64,000 nt of DNA from Halomonas sp. THAF5a (GCF_009363755.1 NZ_CP045417.1:3224001-3288000); one strand, 5' to 3'; counted from the first letter of the stretch, positions 34,215 to 43,548 are shown. Program-made: numbers and translations. Notes: generated by a model not told the origin, from the sequence alone.

Positions 34215-36415
34215 CTCCGGATATCCCCAACCACGCCGCCGCGTCCGAACAAGCACCCGAAAACGCGCTGGCCGATCATGCGGCGCTGTTCGCCCTGCTC
34301 GACCGCTGGGTGGCACGCGGCTGGCTGCGCTCGCTGGACCGCGCCTTCGCCGCCTTCCTGCATCGCGAGGCGACGGCGGCCAACGGGGTGAGTGAGGCCT
34401 CACCCCTGCTGTTGCTGGCGGCAGCCCTGGCCAGCCACCAGCTCGGCCGCGGCCACGTTTGCCTGGACCTGGCCCAGACGCTGGCCACCCCGGACCTGGC
34501 GCTCTCGCTGCCGCCGGAGGGCGACAGCCTGGACGACCCGCCGCCGCTGCCCAGCCGGGTGATGGCCGCGCTGGAGCTGGACGCCTGGCGCGCCGCCCTC
34601 GATCAACCCGAGCTGGTGGCCGACGGCCCCGGCAGCACCCCGCTGGTGCTCGCCGGCACCGCCGCGCGCCCGCGGCTCTACCTGCGCCGATACTGGCAGC
34701 ACGAGCAGGATATCCACAGCCGGATCTTCGCCCGGCTCGGTAGCGGGGAGAACGACGAGGCGCCGGACGCCGCCCGCCTGCGCCCGATCCTCGATGCGCT
34801 TTTTCCCGAGCGGGGCGATGCGCCGCCAGCCATCGACTGGCAGAAGGCCGCCTGCGCCCTGGCCGGCCGCTCGCGCTTCGCGGTGATCACCGGCGGCCCC
34901 GGCACCGGCAAGACCACCACCGTGGTGCGCCTGCTCGCCCTGCTCCAGGCGCTGGCCATGGGAAATAGCGACGACGAGGAAAGCGAAGCGGACGGCGCAC
35001 CGCCCCTGCGCATCCGCCTGGCCGCGCCCACCGGCAAGGCCGCCGCCCGGCTCAACGAGTCCATCGCCGGCCAGGTGGCGCGGCTGGACCTCGACGGCCT
35101 GGCCGACGATCCCGAGCGGCTGCGCGAGGTGATTCCGAAAGACGTCAGCACGCTGCACAGGTTATTGGGCTCGCGGCCCGACACCCGCCGCTTCCGCCAC
35201 GATCGCCATAACCCGCTGCCGCTGGACGTGCTGGTGGTGGACGAGGCCTCGATGGTGGACGTGGGCATGATGGCCGCGATGCTCGAGGCGCTGCCGCCCC
35301 GGGCGCGGCTGGTACTGCTCGGCGACAAGGATCAGCTCGCCTCGGTGGAGGCGGGCTCGGTGCTCGGCGACCTGTGCGCCCGGGCCGAGGGCGGCCACTA
35401 CACCCCGGCCACCGCCGAGTGGCTGGCTGAGGCCACCGGCCAGCCGCTGCCCGCGGAGACGCGGGACGCCGACGGCCAGCCCCTCGACCAGGCCATCGCC
35501 ATGCTGCGCGTCAGCCACCGCTTCACCGCCGACAGCGGCATCGGCCAGCTGGCCGCGGCGATCAACCTGGAGGCCGAGCCCGCCGCCAAGCGCAAAGCGA
35601 TTGGCGGCGCACTGAGCGCCGGCTTCGCGGACCTATCGCACCAGAAACTTTCCGCCGACGACGAGCGCGGCCTGGCCCGCCTGGCCGTGACCGGCTGCCC
35701 GGAGCGTTTTCCCAATTCAGGGCAGGGCCGCATTGATCGCGACGAGACGCTGCCACCCCCGGTGGGCTATCGCCACTTCCTGAGCGTGATGGCCGAGCGG
35801 CGCCCGGCCGACGACGCGGATCAGCAGGAATTCGATGACTGGGCCCGCGCCGTGCTGGCGGCCCACGGCGACTTCCAGCTGCTGTGCGCGCTGCGCCGCG
35901 GCCCCTGGGGCGTGGAAGGCCTGAACGAGCGGGTGCGACAGGCGTTGGAGCGGGAGAAACTGATCGACAGCCAGGACGGCCGCCAGCGCTGGTATCCCGG
36001 CCGCCCGGTGCTGGTGACCAAGAACGACTACGGCCTGGGGCTGATGAACGGCGATATCGGCATCACCCTGGACATGCCGCGCCCGGACTCAAAGCCAGCA
36101 GACGACAGCCGCCGCCTGCTGCGCGTGGCCTTCCCCGCCACTGATGGCACCGGTCGCATCAAGTGGGTGCTGCCCTCGCGCCTGCAATCGGTAGAGACGG
36201 TGTTCGCGATGACGGTGCACAAGTCCCAGGGCTCGGAGTTCACCCACGCCGCCCTGGTACTGCCCGACGCGCCGAACCCCATCCTCACCCGGGAGCTGGT
36301 CTACACCGGCATCACCCGCGCCCGCCACTGGCTGACGCTGGTGGAAACCGGCCGCGGCCAGCTGATAGACGCGGCGCAGAGAAGGGTGATGCGGGTAAGT
36401 GGGTTGGGGAGTTGA
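34211..36415 (+). CDS. recD: Exodeoxyribonuclease V alpha subunit RecD
   Basis: 734 residues; SF1B 5'-3' helicase of RecBCD. Walker A GGPGTGKTTT at about residue 227, LVVDEASMVDVGMMAAML (about 340), LLGDKDQLASVEAGSVLGDL, AMTVHKSQGSEF (about 660) and YTGITRAR near the end. ATG 34211 overlaps the recB stop (ATGA). It is slightly longer than E. coli RecD through acidic linkers such as DDEESEADGAP. Last gene of the operon; base composition drops sharply just after its stop codon. Confidence 0.95.
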   Translation: MTPDIPNHAAASEQAPENALADHAALFALLDRWVARGWLRSLDRAFAAFLHREATAANGVSEASPLLLLAAALASHQLGRGHVCLDLAQTLATPDLALSLPPEGDSLDDPPPLPSRVMAALELDAWRAALDQPELVADGPGSTPLVLAGTAARPRLYLRRYWQHEQDIHSRIFARLGSGENDEAPDAARLRPILDALFPERGDAPPAIDWQKAACALAGRSRFAVITGGPGTGKTTTVVRLLALLQALAMGNSDDEESEADGAPPLRIRLAAPTGKAAARLNESIAGQVARLDLDGLADDPERLREVIPKDVSTLHRLLGSRPDTRRFRHDRHNPLPLDVLVVDEASMVDVGMMAAMLEALPPRARLVLLGDKDQLASVEAGSVLGDLCARAEGGHYTPATAEWLAEATGQPLPAETRDADGQPLDQAIAMLRVSHRFTADSGIGQLAAAINLEAEPAAKRKAIGGALSAGFADLSHQKLSADDERGLARLAVTGCPERFPNSGQGRIDRDETLPPPVGYRHFLSVMAERRPADDADQQEFDDWARAVLAAHGDFQLLCALRRGPWGVEGLNERVRQALEREKLIDSQDGRQRWYPGRPVLVTKNDYGLGLMNGDIGITLDMPRPDSKPADDSRRLLRVAFPATDGTGRIKWVLPSRLQSVETVFAMTVHKSQGSEFTHAALVLPDAPNPILTRELVYTGITRARHWLTLVETGRGQLIDAAQRRVMRVSGLGS

Positions 36416-36446
36416 AGCGCATCAGCTCCCTTATTCAAGCCAATTT

Positions 36447-36511
36447 CCAGTTAAGCTTTCGGCCAAAAGCGGACTTGTCGACGAATCTGATGTGACGCTA
36501 TACTTAACTGG
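36447..36511. repeat. Inverted-repeat element at the recD/island junction
   Basis: CCAGTTAAG (36447-36455) and CTTAACTGG (36503-36511) are exact reverse complements 47 bp apart. The enclosed CGGCCAAAAGCGGAC is nearly repeated at 38014. It marks the start of the AT-rich island. Terminator, small mobile element or recombination scar are all possible. Confidence 0.5.
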
Positions 36512-36593
36512 CGTGTCAACGCCTATCTGGAGCAAGTATTATGTACCACATTTATTGCTTCAGGAAATTATCCGAGAGTTTCCGTTTCACCCC

Positions 36594-37748
36594 TCATCTC
36601 CCCAAAAAGTACTTGTGAATTGAATCCTTATCCTTCCATCCGAAGTTTTCGTTTTTTAAAAAATAGTTTAAATGTTCTGGACCGAACGACACGCCGGGAA
36701 ATATTCTTTTTATCTCGGGATACAAATCTATGCCTGATATTCGAGAAAGTTGCCCATATATATTTGATCGTCTCCTCAAATATTTATCCAAATTTTCGCC
36801 ACCCTCGATGGCAATAGGTACTAAAGCTACATGCGGAGACCATAGAGAGGTTACCGCAGCAGTCAATCCAATAGTCCATTTTATCCATGTGGGAAAACGC
36901 GACTTTAAGCCTTCACCTGCCAATAAAGAATTTGAGTCACTACTGGCTTCTTTAAGGGCTTCATACCTCTCCGGCAACGATAACTTTGGATCTGAGTATA
37001 GTTTAATTAGCGAACGATAGTGCTTGGCACCTTGAGAATATCGCATCTCCAATAATGACTTAAAAACACCCGACACATTGTCGGAGTTGCGCAATGCCTC
37101 GGCTAAAAATGATGGAGCGTATATTTCATGCAAACTTCCTGGAAATATTTTCTCCATTTCAGATCGAATGCATTCCTTGAAATCATTTACGACCATGTGG
37201 GGTAAAAATCTTACAACTTCGGGATACCTCTTTAACGCTTCTGATCCATATCTTCTTTCAGCAATGTAATTTGCCTCTATTTGGTCAGCCAATAAAATAA
37301 GTGCTTGCTGCTGTCTAACTCTATTGTCATGAACCAATATGTCACGCTGGTGCCTAAGATCTTTCGCGCCACCAATCTCCACGCCTCTTTCTTTATTCTC
37401 TATCTCTTCATCAATATCTTTAATAACCCCGCTAAATGCAGTAATATTCAACACATCTTCAAAGACACTAATATCAAAATCATAGCGTGAAGCTCCATAT
37501 CCAGCAGTTTCAACTCCATCATCACGCCCTGATAGACTTAAGATTCGTTCCGATAAGGCTCCATCACAAAAAGAAGATATACCGCTAACCACAGTGCGCT
37601 CATTCAACACATAACTATCACAAAAAAGCATCAGTTCGCGCGCGCCATCTAGCTGACCATAGGGATCCCCTTTGGAGAGGAGAGAGTCGGCCTGCCCCGA
37701 TAAAAAAATTACGGAACGGAGTATGTGCTTCTCTTTGTTATCAAACAT
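36594..37748 (-). CDS. Unknown 384-residue protein of the AT-rich island
   Basis: I do not recognise the family. The protein starts MFDNKEKHILRSVIFLSGQA and is mixed helical and strongly charged. A conserved-looking middle region has DIDEEIENKERGV and LRHQRDILVHDNRVRQQQALILLADQIEANYI. A hydrophobic stretch WIKWTIGLTAAVTSLWSPHV to VALVPIAIEGG (about 290-325) could be a membrane segment. No signal peptide. Codon use is AT-rich, unlike recD, which indicates transfer. A good sigma70-like promoter lies upstream. It is downstream of, and on the same strand as, the LPO_1073-like gene, so a shared role, possibly in phage defence, is plausible but unproven. Confidence 0.7.
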   Translation of the reverse strand: MFDNKEKHILRSVIFLSGQADSLLSKGDPYGQLDGARELMLFCDSYVLNERTVVSGISSFCDGALSERILSLSGRDDGVETAGYGASRYDFDISVFEDVLNITAFSGVIKDIDEEIENKERGVEIGGAKDLRHQRDILVHDNRVRQQQALILLADQIEANYIAERRYGSEALKRYPEVVRFLPHMVVNDFKECIRSEMEKIFPGSLHEIYAPSFLAEALRNSDNVSGVFKSLLEMRYSQGAKHYRSLIKLYSDPKLSLPERYEALKEASSDSNSLLAGEGLKSRFPTWIKWTIGLTAAVTSLWSPHVALVPIAIEGGENLDKYLRRRSNIYGQLSRISGIDLYPEIKRIFPGVSFGPEHLNYFLKNENFGWKDKDSIHKYFLGR

Positions 37749-38083
37749 TAACTAACCCACCGCATCAAAAATTAATAAAATAACAGCGATTAGAGTAAAT
37801 TGTGTGATACTAAGTGCACACGCTCCCTCGTCAGCATAATACCGCGAACCATTTCTTCCCTAACCATAAGCACGTTCGCTAATGAAGTATAAAGTCTCAG
37901 TATAGCACCAACAATCGTGCCAGTTGCATAACACGGCTCAAAGTGTCTGCTGGCTTGTCGGCTGTGGGTCGTCAGTGTCTGCACAAGCGTAATCAGCGTA
38001 GCCTGAAGTTCGGCATCCGGCCAAAAGAGGACATCCAGAATGTGCTGATATAACGCCTTTGTTATACACTCTTCGCACACCGT
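37749..38083. other. 335-bp island spacer with repeat-like DNA
   Basis: A 96-codon minus-strand frame (GTG 38080 to 37790) exists but its composition is not protein-like and its only start is GTG, so I do not call it. The segment holds CGGCCAAAAGAGGAC (38014-38028), like the element at 36463, a TATAAC-N5-GTTATA hairpin near 38050-38066, and the promoter of the 384-residue gene. Confidence 0.45.
37886..37914 (-). promoter_or_regulatory. Putative sigma70 promoter of the 384-residue gene
   Basis: Minus strand: -35 TTGTTG (37914-37909), 17-bp spacer, -10 TATACT (37891-37886), about 138 bp upstream of the start codon. Confidence 0.5.
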
Positions 38084-39186
38084 CTAATTGAGCGGCGGCA
38101 AGGTATTATCACGTCTTTGCGCATTAGAATGGGCTAGAACCTTTCCAACTGAAGTAATTGCCAAAGCCATAGGAATATTATCCCACCATTCTCTTAGCGC
38201 TTTTAAGTTAGGGCGATCATCCCATTCGACCATTAACGAATCGACATTAATCTTTCTTAAATTATTATCTTGAGTGTAAAGGTCATAGATAGATTCGACT
38301 GCGCTCAACTGATTCTTTGTCAAAGGAAAACTCATTAAACGCGGCTTACCTTCATTCATCACCACTCGATTTAAAGATAGATTTTGGATATGCCCTCTAT
38401 TTGTAACAGGAATTCTCAGGTACTGATTGTTGAAGTCATGTTCGACCAATAAATCTTTTGGCAGATTATTTTTGGAAAGGATCTCTATGGCCATTTTATG
38501 GTTCTCAGACTCCTTTTCAATACCAACATCAAGGTAGCCAGACAGTGTATTGGAATAATATTCTCGGGTCTTCTTCATGCTGCCAAACGAGTTTGATCGA
38601 ATAGTATTCAATACATCTAAATGGTCAAGCCACTCTTGTCCTTTAGGAAGCTCTCCATAGAATAATTTACCAAAAAGACCTTCTAACGCATTGAGCCCTT
38701 GCTGAAATCTCCACTTATTGGAATAAACTGGGCTACCGCATGGGCCACAGTTAAGCCGAGCAATGCTTCATCCGAAACCTTATCTACTATATCTATAGCA
38801 AGGCTTATCCCTGCTCTAGCGTTACGATTGCTACCTTTTTGGAATCTATGGATGAGCAACTCTGACAAGAGATCGTAATCTGCTGGTCTTTCGGTAGCCG
38901 CAGCTGTTTTTTGGGCTTCGACTAGCAGCAGCTGAAAGCTTGGATCTGCAAACGCCTCCAAGGCTCCCTCTACCCGCTCCATTTTAGGCATGAGACTATT
39001 CTCAAACTCAGATACACGGGCATTTGCAACTTCTAATGCTTCTTGAGTGTATTCCTTTCGAAGTTGCAAGTTCATCTCTTGAAAAACTTCTCTTGCACGT
39101 TTCTCATCAATGCCGACTTGCACCACCATTTCCTGAGCCTGGAAATTATTAGAACCTTCTCCGCCCTTTTGGCTCTGTCTAGTCAT
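38084..39186 (-). pseudogene. LPO_1073/Vpar_1526-like protein, frameshifted
   Basis: Two frames join into one protein of about 366 residues. Residues 1-160 start from ATG 39186 (MTRQSQKGGEGSNNFQAQEM, then a long helical part ending AVAQFIPISGD). Translation then leaves frame at a TTT run (38705-38707) and stops at 38683. Adding one T restores FQQGLNALEGLFGKLFYGEL and the rest to 38084. I tentatively assign the LPO_1073/Vpar_1526 family from the N-terminal GG-x-x-S-N-N-F-Q tag and layout; this needs a profile search. The family occurs in defence-like islands. It may be a recent pseudogene, a sequencing error or a phase-off state. The start overlaps the upstream small gene by 8 bases. Confidence 0.6.
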
Positions 39187-39364
39187 CTTCTTTTCTACCA
39201 CCTATTCTGAGATTTCGACCAACCTGTATATTTGTCGAATTATCACCGCCTTTTTGGGTTTGCTTTTTCCTACGAGAAGAAATCAACCAACCTATGATTG
39301 CAAGAGGTATGGCTATTGCAACACCACTAAATAGCCAATCTTTATTTTCTGCAATCCATTCCAT
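39179..39364 (-). CDS. Small single-pass membrane protein with GGDNSTNIQ tag
   Basis: 61 residues: MEWIAENKDWLFSGVAIAIP begins a membrane helix (about 11-28), followed by the basic SSRRKKQ, then QKGGDNSTNIQVGRNLRIGG. The last part matches the start of the downstream protein (QKGGEGSNNFQ). Short proteins with this tag occur in several abortive-infection-like loci, where the tag may drive assembly of partner proteins. The downstream start codon overlaps its stop, so expression is coupled. The role as a membrane anchor for the neighbour is inferred. Confidence 0.65.
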   Translation of the reverse strand: MEWIAENKDWLFSGVAIAIPLAIIGWLISSRRKKQTQKGGDNSTNIQVGRNLRIGGRKEDD

Positions 39365-39423
39365 ATTTTATTCTCTATCCGAGATGTATAACACCGGTGA
39401 GCGTGCCTGCTGCTTTCTCCCGG

Positions 39424-39451
39424 ATGGCCGCACTGGGTCGATAGCGGCCAT
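39424..39451. repeat. Hairpin at the right edge of the island
   Basis: ATGGCCGC (39424-39431) and GCGGCCAT (39444-39451) pair around 12 bases. It touches the stop codon of the DUF427 gene and may end its minus-strand transcript or mark the island border. Confidence 0.5.
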
Positions 39452-39795
39452 CATTCCACAAGCTCCGTCACCTTCCTGGCATCGAAAGCCAACCGCCCGG
39501 CAATCGCCTGCATCTCGTCGATCGGCCGTTCATAACTCCAGGCTACATCAGTGATATCGAGCAACGAGTAATAAGTGCTATCGCCCTTGAACGGGCAGAG
39601 AGTGACAGTGGAGGAAATCGAAAGCTTCGCCATATCCACATCCTCTTTCGGGATGTAGTGGCGGTGTGGATAGCCTTTCTCGCGCAGCTCGATGGCATTG
39701 CGGGTATCGGCGATCAGGGTGTCGCCAGCAAGGATGCGCACCCTCTGTGAATGCGGGTGCAGGGTGATGCGAGATTCGGTGGAGTGATTGGCCAT
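39451..39795 (-). CDS. DUF427 domain protein (paralogue 1)
   Basis: 114 residues. DUF427 signatures: RITLHPHSQRVRILAGDTLIADT, HRHYIPKEDVDM, CPFKGDSTYYSL and DVAWSYERPIDEM. Paralogue of the protein at 50252-50587, with the same motifs in the same order. It is less GC-rich than the other copy and borders the island. Function unknown; the family forms a small beta-tent fold. Confidence 0.88.
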   Translation of the reverse strand: MANHSTESRITLHPHSQRVRILAGDTLIADTRNAIELREKGYPHRHYIPKEDVDMAKLSISSTVTLCPFKGDSTYYSLLDITDVAWSYERPIDEMQAIAGRLAFDARKVTELVE

Positions 39796-40000
39796 GGCAG
39801 TCCCTTGCTGGTTGGCTGATCCATCAGCCTAGAACGAGGGGGTCAGCTTGTCACCGCCTGGTGACAATTTCACTTCGGCTTTTGATCTAGATCGATCTTG
39901 CGGGAACGCCTCGCTCGCCTCCCTCACGCCCTCGCCCGCTTGGCGCCAACGCGCCCGCCCGCCATGATGGTGGCATTCATAAATTGCGGGAGACTTGGGG

Positions 40001-40657
40001 ATGAACCAGACACCACGCGCACCGGCGCCGCTGACGACGATCGGCGGGCGCTCCGTGCTGTTCGTGATGGCGGCGGACGCGGAATACGGGCCGCATCTGC
40101 GGGAGCGGTTCACGCCCTTCATGACCGGCGTGGGGCCGGTGGAGGCGGCGGTGGAGCTCACCGCGGCATTGGCGGAGCTTGCGGCGCGCGGGCAACGGCC
40201 GGACCTGGTGGTGTCGCTGGGCTCGGCGGGCAGCCGGGAGCTCGAGCAGACCGAGGTCTATCAGGCGACCTCGGTGGCCTACCGCGACATGGACGCCTCG
40301 CCGCTCGGCTTCCAGAAAGGCGTCACGCCCTTTCTCGACCTGCCGGACATCCTGCCCCTGCCGCTGCGCATTCCCGAGATTCCCGAGGCGTCGCTCTCCA
40401 CCGGCGCCAACATCGTCTCGGGCGCGGCCTATGCCGCCATCGCCGCCGACATGGTGGACATGGAGAGCTACGCCTGCCTGCGCGCCTGCACCCGCTTCGA
40501 CGTGCCGCTGGTGGTGCTTCGCGGCATCTCGGACGGCAAGGCGGAGCTCAACCACGTCGACGACTGGACGGAGTATCTCCACGTCATCGACGAGAAACTG
40601 GCCACCGCCGTGGACCGGCTGGGCGAGGCGCTCGGCGAGGGCTTATTGGCGGGCTGA
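40001..40657 (+). CDS. Purine nucleoside phosphorylase/nucleosidase-family protein (MtnN-like)
   Basis: 218 residues. VMAADAEYGPHLRERF at the start, VVSLGSAGSRELEQTEVYQATSVAYRDMDAS, and the catalytic segment AADMVDMESYACLRAC followed by LRGISDG, typical of MTA/SAH nucleosidase-like enzymes that cleave the N-glycosidic bond. GGGAG precedes ATG 40001. Slightly shorter than E. coli MtnN and divergent at the N terminus, so the exact nucleoside is uncertain. Confidence 0.8.
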   Translation: MNQTPRAPAPLTTIGGRSVLFVMAADAEYGPHLRERFTPFMTGVGPVEAAVELTAALAELAARGQRPDLVVSLGSAGSRELEQTEVYQATSVAYRDMDASPLGFQKGVTPFLDLPDILPLPLRIPEIPEASLSTGANIVSGAAYAAIAADMVDMESYACLRACTRFDVPLVVLRGISDGKAELNHVDDWTEYLHVIDEKLATAVDRLGEALGEGLLAG

Positions 40658-40689
40658 GGCGCCACCGTCGAGGCCATGGGCGCGGCGCG

Positions 40690-41133
40690 TCACGGCGTGT
40701 TCACCAGCGCCATGTGCAGTAGCGGATAGGGCTTGCCCAAGCCGTCGAGCGCTGAGCGATCGGTGACGGAAAACCCCTTGTGCCGGTAGAAGCCCAGCGC
40801 CTGTGGGTTCTGTTCGTTGACGTCCACCCGGGAGGCGTCCTGGGCGGTCACCGCGTCATCCAGCAACAGGGAGCCGATGCCGGCGCCGCGCGCCTGCGGC
40901 GCGACGAACAGCATCTCGATCTTGCCGCCTTGCACGCCGCAGAAGCCCAGGATGTCACCGCCCTCGCCCTTGACGCAGGTCAGGTCGAGGGCGCCGAAAT
41001 ACTTCTCGTAGATGAGCGGCTTCAGCTCCAGCAGGTCGTCTTCCCGCAGGAAGTCGTGCGTTGCCCTGACCGAGGCCTCCCAGACCTCCAGCAGCTCGCG
41101 GTAGTCTTCCTTTTCCACACTCTCGACGTACAT
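40690..41133 (-). CDS. GNAT-family N-acetyltransferase
   Basis: 147 residues from ATG 41133 (GGGGAG upstream). The acetyl-CoA loop is [20 protein letters not shown], followed by [20 protein letters not shown], the standard GNAT end. The N-terminal [13 protein letters not shown] is typical of YjaB/PA4866-like small acetyltransferases. Substrate unknown. Convergent with the nucleosidase gene. Confidence 0.85.
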   Translation of the reverse strand: MYVESVEKEDYRELLEVWEASVRATHDFLREDDLLELKPLIYEKYFGALDLTCVKGEGGDILGFCGVQGGKIEMLFVAPQARGAGIGSLLLDDAVTAQDASRVDVNEQNPQALGFYRHKGFSVTDRSALDGLGKPYPLLHMALVNTP

Positions 41134-41318
41134 CCCACACTCCCCTGTTTCTTGTTCCCTATCCGCCATGGCGTCGTGCGCCGCCTCGTGGCGGCCGGGT
41201 CGAGACAAGGGCCCGGCTCGGGCGACGTCGCGGCGGCTGGCGCGCCGATAAAAGACGCCATGCCGCCCACTGCTGTCAACCGACGCCACCGTATCCCGCA
41301 CTCGTGGAGGCCATTCCC

Positions 41319-42407
41319 ATGACATCGTCGAATCCCCTGACCGACCGGCTGGGCATCCAGCCAATCATCCAGGCGCCCATGGCCGGCGTGGCCACCCCGG
41401 CGCTGGCGGCGGCCGTGTCGAATGCCGGCGGCCTGGGCTCGCTGGGGATCGGCGCCAGCGGCGTCGATAAGGCTCGGGCGATGATCGAGCGCACCCGGGC
41501 GCTGACGCCCCGCCCGTTCAACGTCAACGTCTTCTGCCATGCCCCCGCGCAGCGCGACCCGGCCCGGGAGGCGGCCTGGCTGTCGCACCTGGCGCCGCTG
41601 TTCCGGGCATACGATCGCGAGCCGCCGGCGGGGCTCGACGAGATCTACCGCAGCTTCGTGGAGGACGAGGCGGCCTTCGAGATGCTGCTCGAGACGCGCC
41701 CCGCCGTGGTCAGCTTTCACTTCGGCTTGCCGCCCGAGGAGTGGATACGCGCGCTGCGCGAGGCCGGCATCTACACGCTGGCGACGGCGACGAAACTGCG
41801 GGAGGCGGGCGAGATCCAGGCAGCGGGCGTCGACGCCATCGTGGCCCAGGGCGATGAGGCGGGCGGGCACCGCGGCTGCTTCGATCCGGCGGCGGACGAT
41901 GAGCGGCTGAGCACCGCCGTGCTCGTTCGCCGGCTGGTCAGGGAGATGGACCTGCCGATCGTCGCGGCCGGCGGCATCATGGATGGCCAGGGCATCCGCT
42001 CGGCCCTGGCGCTGGGCGCCTGCGCCGCCCAGCTGGGAACGGCCTTTATCCTGTGCCCGGAATCGGCGGCCAACGAGGGCTATCGCGCGGCCCTCAAGAG
42101 CGAGCGCGCCGAGACGACCCGCATGACCACGGCGCTGTCCGGGCGCCCGGCGCGCGGCATCCTCAATCGCCTGATGCGCCATGCCGAGGCCACGCCCGAT
42201 GCCACGACCGGGGCAACGCTCAAGGTCAGGCCGCCCGCCTATCCGCTGGCGTACGACGCGGCCAAGCGGCTCAACGCGGCGGCGGCCGAGCGCGGCGATC
42301 ATGACTTCGCGGCCCACTGGGCCGGACAGGGCGCGCCGCTGGCGCGCGAACTCCCCGCCGGCGAGCTGGTGAGCCGGCTGCTTCGGGAGTGGCGAGACGG
42401 CGCCTGA
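41319..42407 (+). CDS. Nitronate monooxygenase-family FMN protein
   Basis: 362 residues. TIM-barrel flavoprotein of the 2-nitropropane dioxygenase/NMO class: [25 protein letters not shown] at the N terminus, [25 protein letters not shown] (phosphate/FMN loop with the catalytic-type His), [11 protein letters not shown] and [17 protein letters not shown] lies 8 bases before ATG 41319. It oxidises alkyl nitronates, a toxic nitro-compound defence in this family. Confidence 0.9.
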   Translation: MTSSNPLTDRLGIQPIIQAPMAGVATPALAAAVSNAGGLGSLGIGASGVDKARAMIERTRALTPRPFNVNVFCHAPAQRDPAREAAWLSHLAPLFRAYDREPPAGLDEIYRSFVEDEAAFEMLLETRPAVVSFHFGLPPEEWIRALREAGIYTLATATKLREAGEIQAAGVDAIVAQGDEAGGHRGCFDPAADDERLSTAVLVRRLVREMDLPIVAAGGIMDGQGIRSALALGACAAQLGTAFILCPESAANEGYRAALKSERAETTRMTTALSGRPARGILNRLMRHAEATPDATTGATLKVRPPAYPLAYDAAKRLNAAAAERGDHDFAAHWAGQGAPLARELPAGELVSRLLREWRDGA

Positions 42408-42535
42408 CGGCACGGGCACGGCCGTTCCCGAGTGCCCCGCGGCTCGGTCGTCGTTGAGCAGGCCCGGGGTGTCGGCGGCTGGCCGAGGCTTTAGGATGAG
42501 AGGCGACCCTTCGGCATCGAGCTCAAGGAGGCGCC

Positions 42536-43531
42536 ATGCCTGCCACCCGCACGACCTCCCCCGCCCTGGAGCGGGTCCACCTGGTCTGGGACCTGCTCGT
42601 CATCGTGCTGGTGATCGCCAACCTGGCGCTGCTGCTGTTCGACAGCCTCTACCTGCTGCCGCCGCTCAACGCCGCCTTCGAGGCCGTGGCCCCGGGCCTG
42701 CACGCCGCCTACGAGCGGCACATCCATGCCAACTTCCTCACCATCGACCTGGCGTTCGTGTCGATCTTCCTGCTCGACGTCCTGCTGGGCTGGGCGGTGG
42801 CCATCGCCGAGCGCCACTACCATCGCTGGTTCTTCTACCCCTTCGTGCACTGGTACGACGTGCTCGGCTGCATCCCGATGGGCGGCTTCCGGCTGCTGCG
42901 CATCCTGCGCGTCATCTCGCTGCTGCACCGCCTGCAGCGCATGGGGCTGATCGACGTGCGCCGCTGGTACCTCTACAGCGTGGTCGCCAAGTACTACGAC
43001 ATCCTGCTCGAGGAGCTCACCGACCGCATCGCCGTCCGCATGCTCGACAACGTGCAGCGGGAGATCCGCCAGAGCGACAGGCTCTCCGCCCCGCTGATGG
43101 ATCGGGTAGTGCGGCCCCGCAAGCAGGCGCTGATCCACGAGATCGGCCAGCGGCTGGAGGCCATGGCGGGCGACGCCTATGCCCACAACCGCGACGACAC
43201 CCTGCGCTACGTGCGCGGGCTGGTCGGCCGCACCCTGGCGGAGAGCCCGGAGCTCAAGCGGCTCGGGCGCCTGCCGCTGGGCGGGCAGCTGACACGGGGG
43301 CTCGAGGCCTCGCTCTCGGACCTCGCCTGCCGCCTGGTCGACGAGGCCCTGGCGGGCCTCAAGTCGGCGGAGTTCTCCGCCCTGGTGGAGCACCTGGCCG
43401 AGAGCGGCTTCGATGCCTGGCTGCGCACCGACCCCGAGACCGAGCGGATCACCGAGCAGGTGCTGGTGGACATGCTGGAGCTGCTCAAGGAGCAGATCGC
43501 GGTGAAGGGCTGGCAGCACCGCTATCAGTGA
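42536..43531 (+). CDS. Ion-channel-like membrane protein with long cytoplasmic domain
   Basis: 331 residues. Hydrophobic helices at about 15-40 (WDLLVIVLVIANLALLLFDS), 70-95 (FLTIDLAFVSIFLLDVLLGW) and 100-125 (FYPFVHWYDVLGCIPMGG), followed by arginine-rich FRLLRILRVISLLHRLQRM, which resembles a voltage-sensor S4. The last 200 residues are charged helices without a pore motif that I can see. Homologues are usually named ion transporter. AAGGAGGCGCC precedes the ATG. It may be a voltage-sensor-only protein. Confidence 0.7.
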   Translation: MPATRTTSPALERVHLVWDLLVIVLVIANLALLLFDSLYLLPPLNAAFEAVAPGLHAAYERHIHANFLTIDLAFVSIFLLDVLLGWAVAIAERHYHRWFFYPFVHWYDVLGCIPMGGFRLLRILRVISLLHRLQRMGLIDVRRWYLYSVVAKYYDILLEELTDRIAVRMLDNVQREIRQSDRLSAPLMDRVVRPRKQALIHEIGQRLEAMAGDAYAHNRDDTLRYVRGLVGRTLAESPELKRLGRLPLGGQLTRGLEASLSDLACRLVDEALAGLKSAEFSALVEHLAESGFDAWLRTDPETERITEQVLVDMLELLKEQIAVKGWQHRYQ

Positions 43532-43548
43532 GCCCGGCTCTCTCGCCC

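Noticed and set aside
36447..36511. The inverted repeat at 36447 as an attC site
   Set aside because: The conserved heptamers are in the wrong order (GTT first, AAC last), so it cannot fold as an attC.
37790..38080. 96-codon minus-strand frame in the island
   Set aside because: Only a GTG start without RBS, unconvincing composition, and it covers repeat-like DNA and the promoter of the next gene. I treat it as intergenic.
38040..38100. Integron attC-like site (TATAACAAAGGCGTTATA) after the LPO_1073-like gene
   Set aside because: The beginning resembles an attC core, but no matching second core with the right order lies within the usual distance, and no integrase gene is present.
39841..39900. 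Copy of the recB palindromic repeat near GGGGGTCAGCTTGTCACC
   Set aside because: Only GGGTCAG is shared; no matching second arm.
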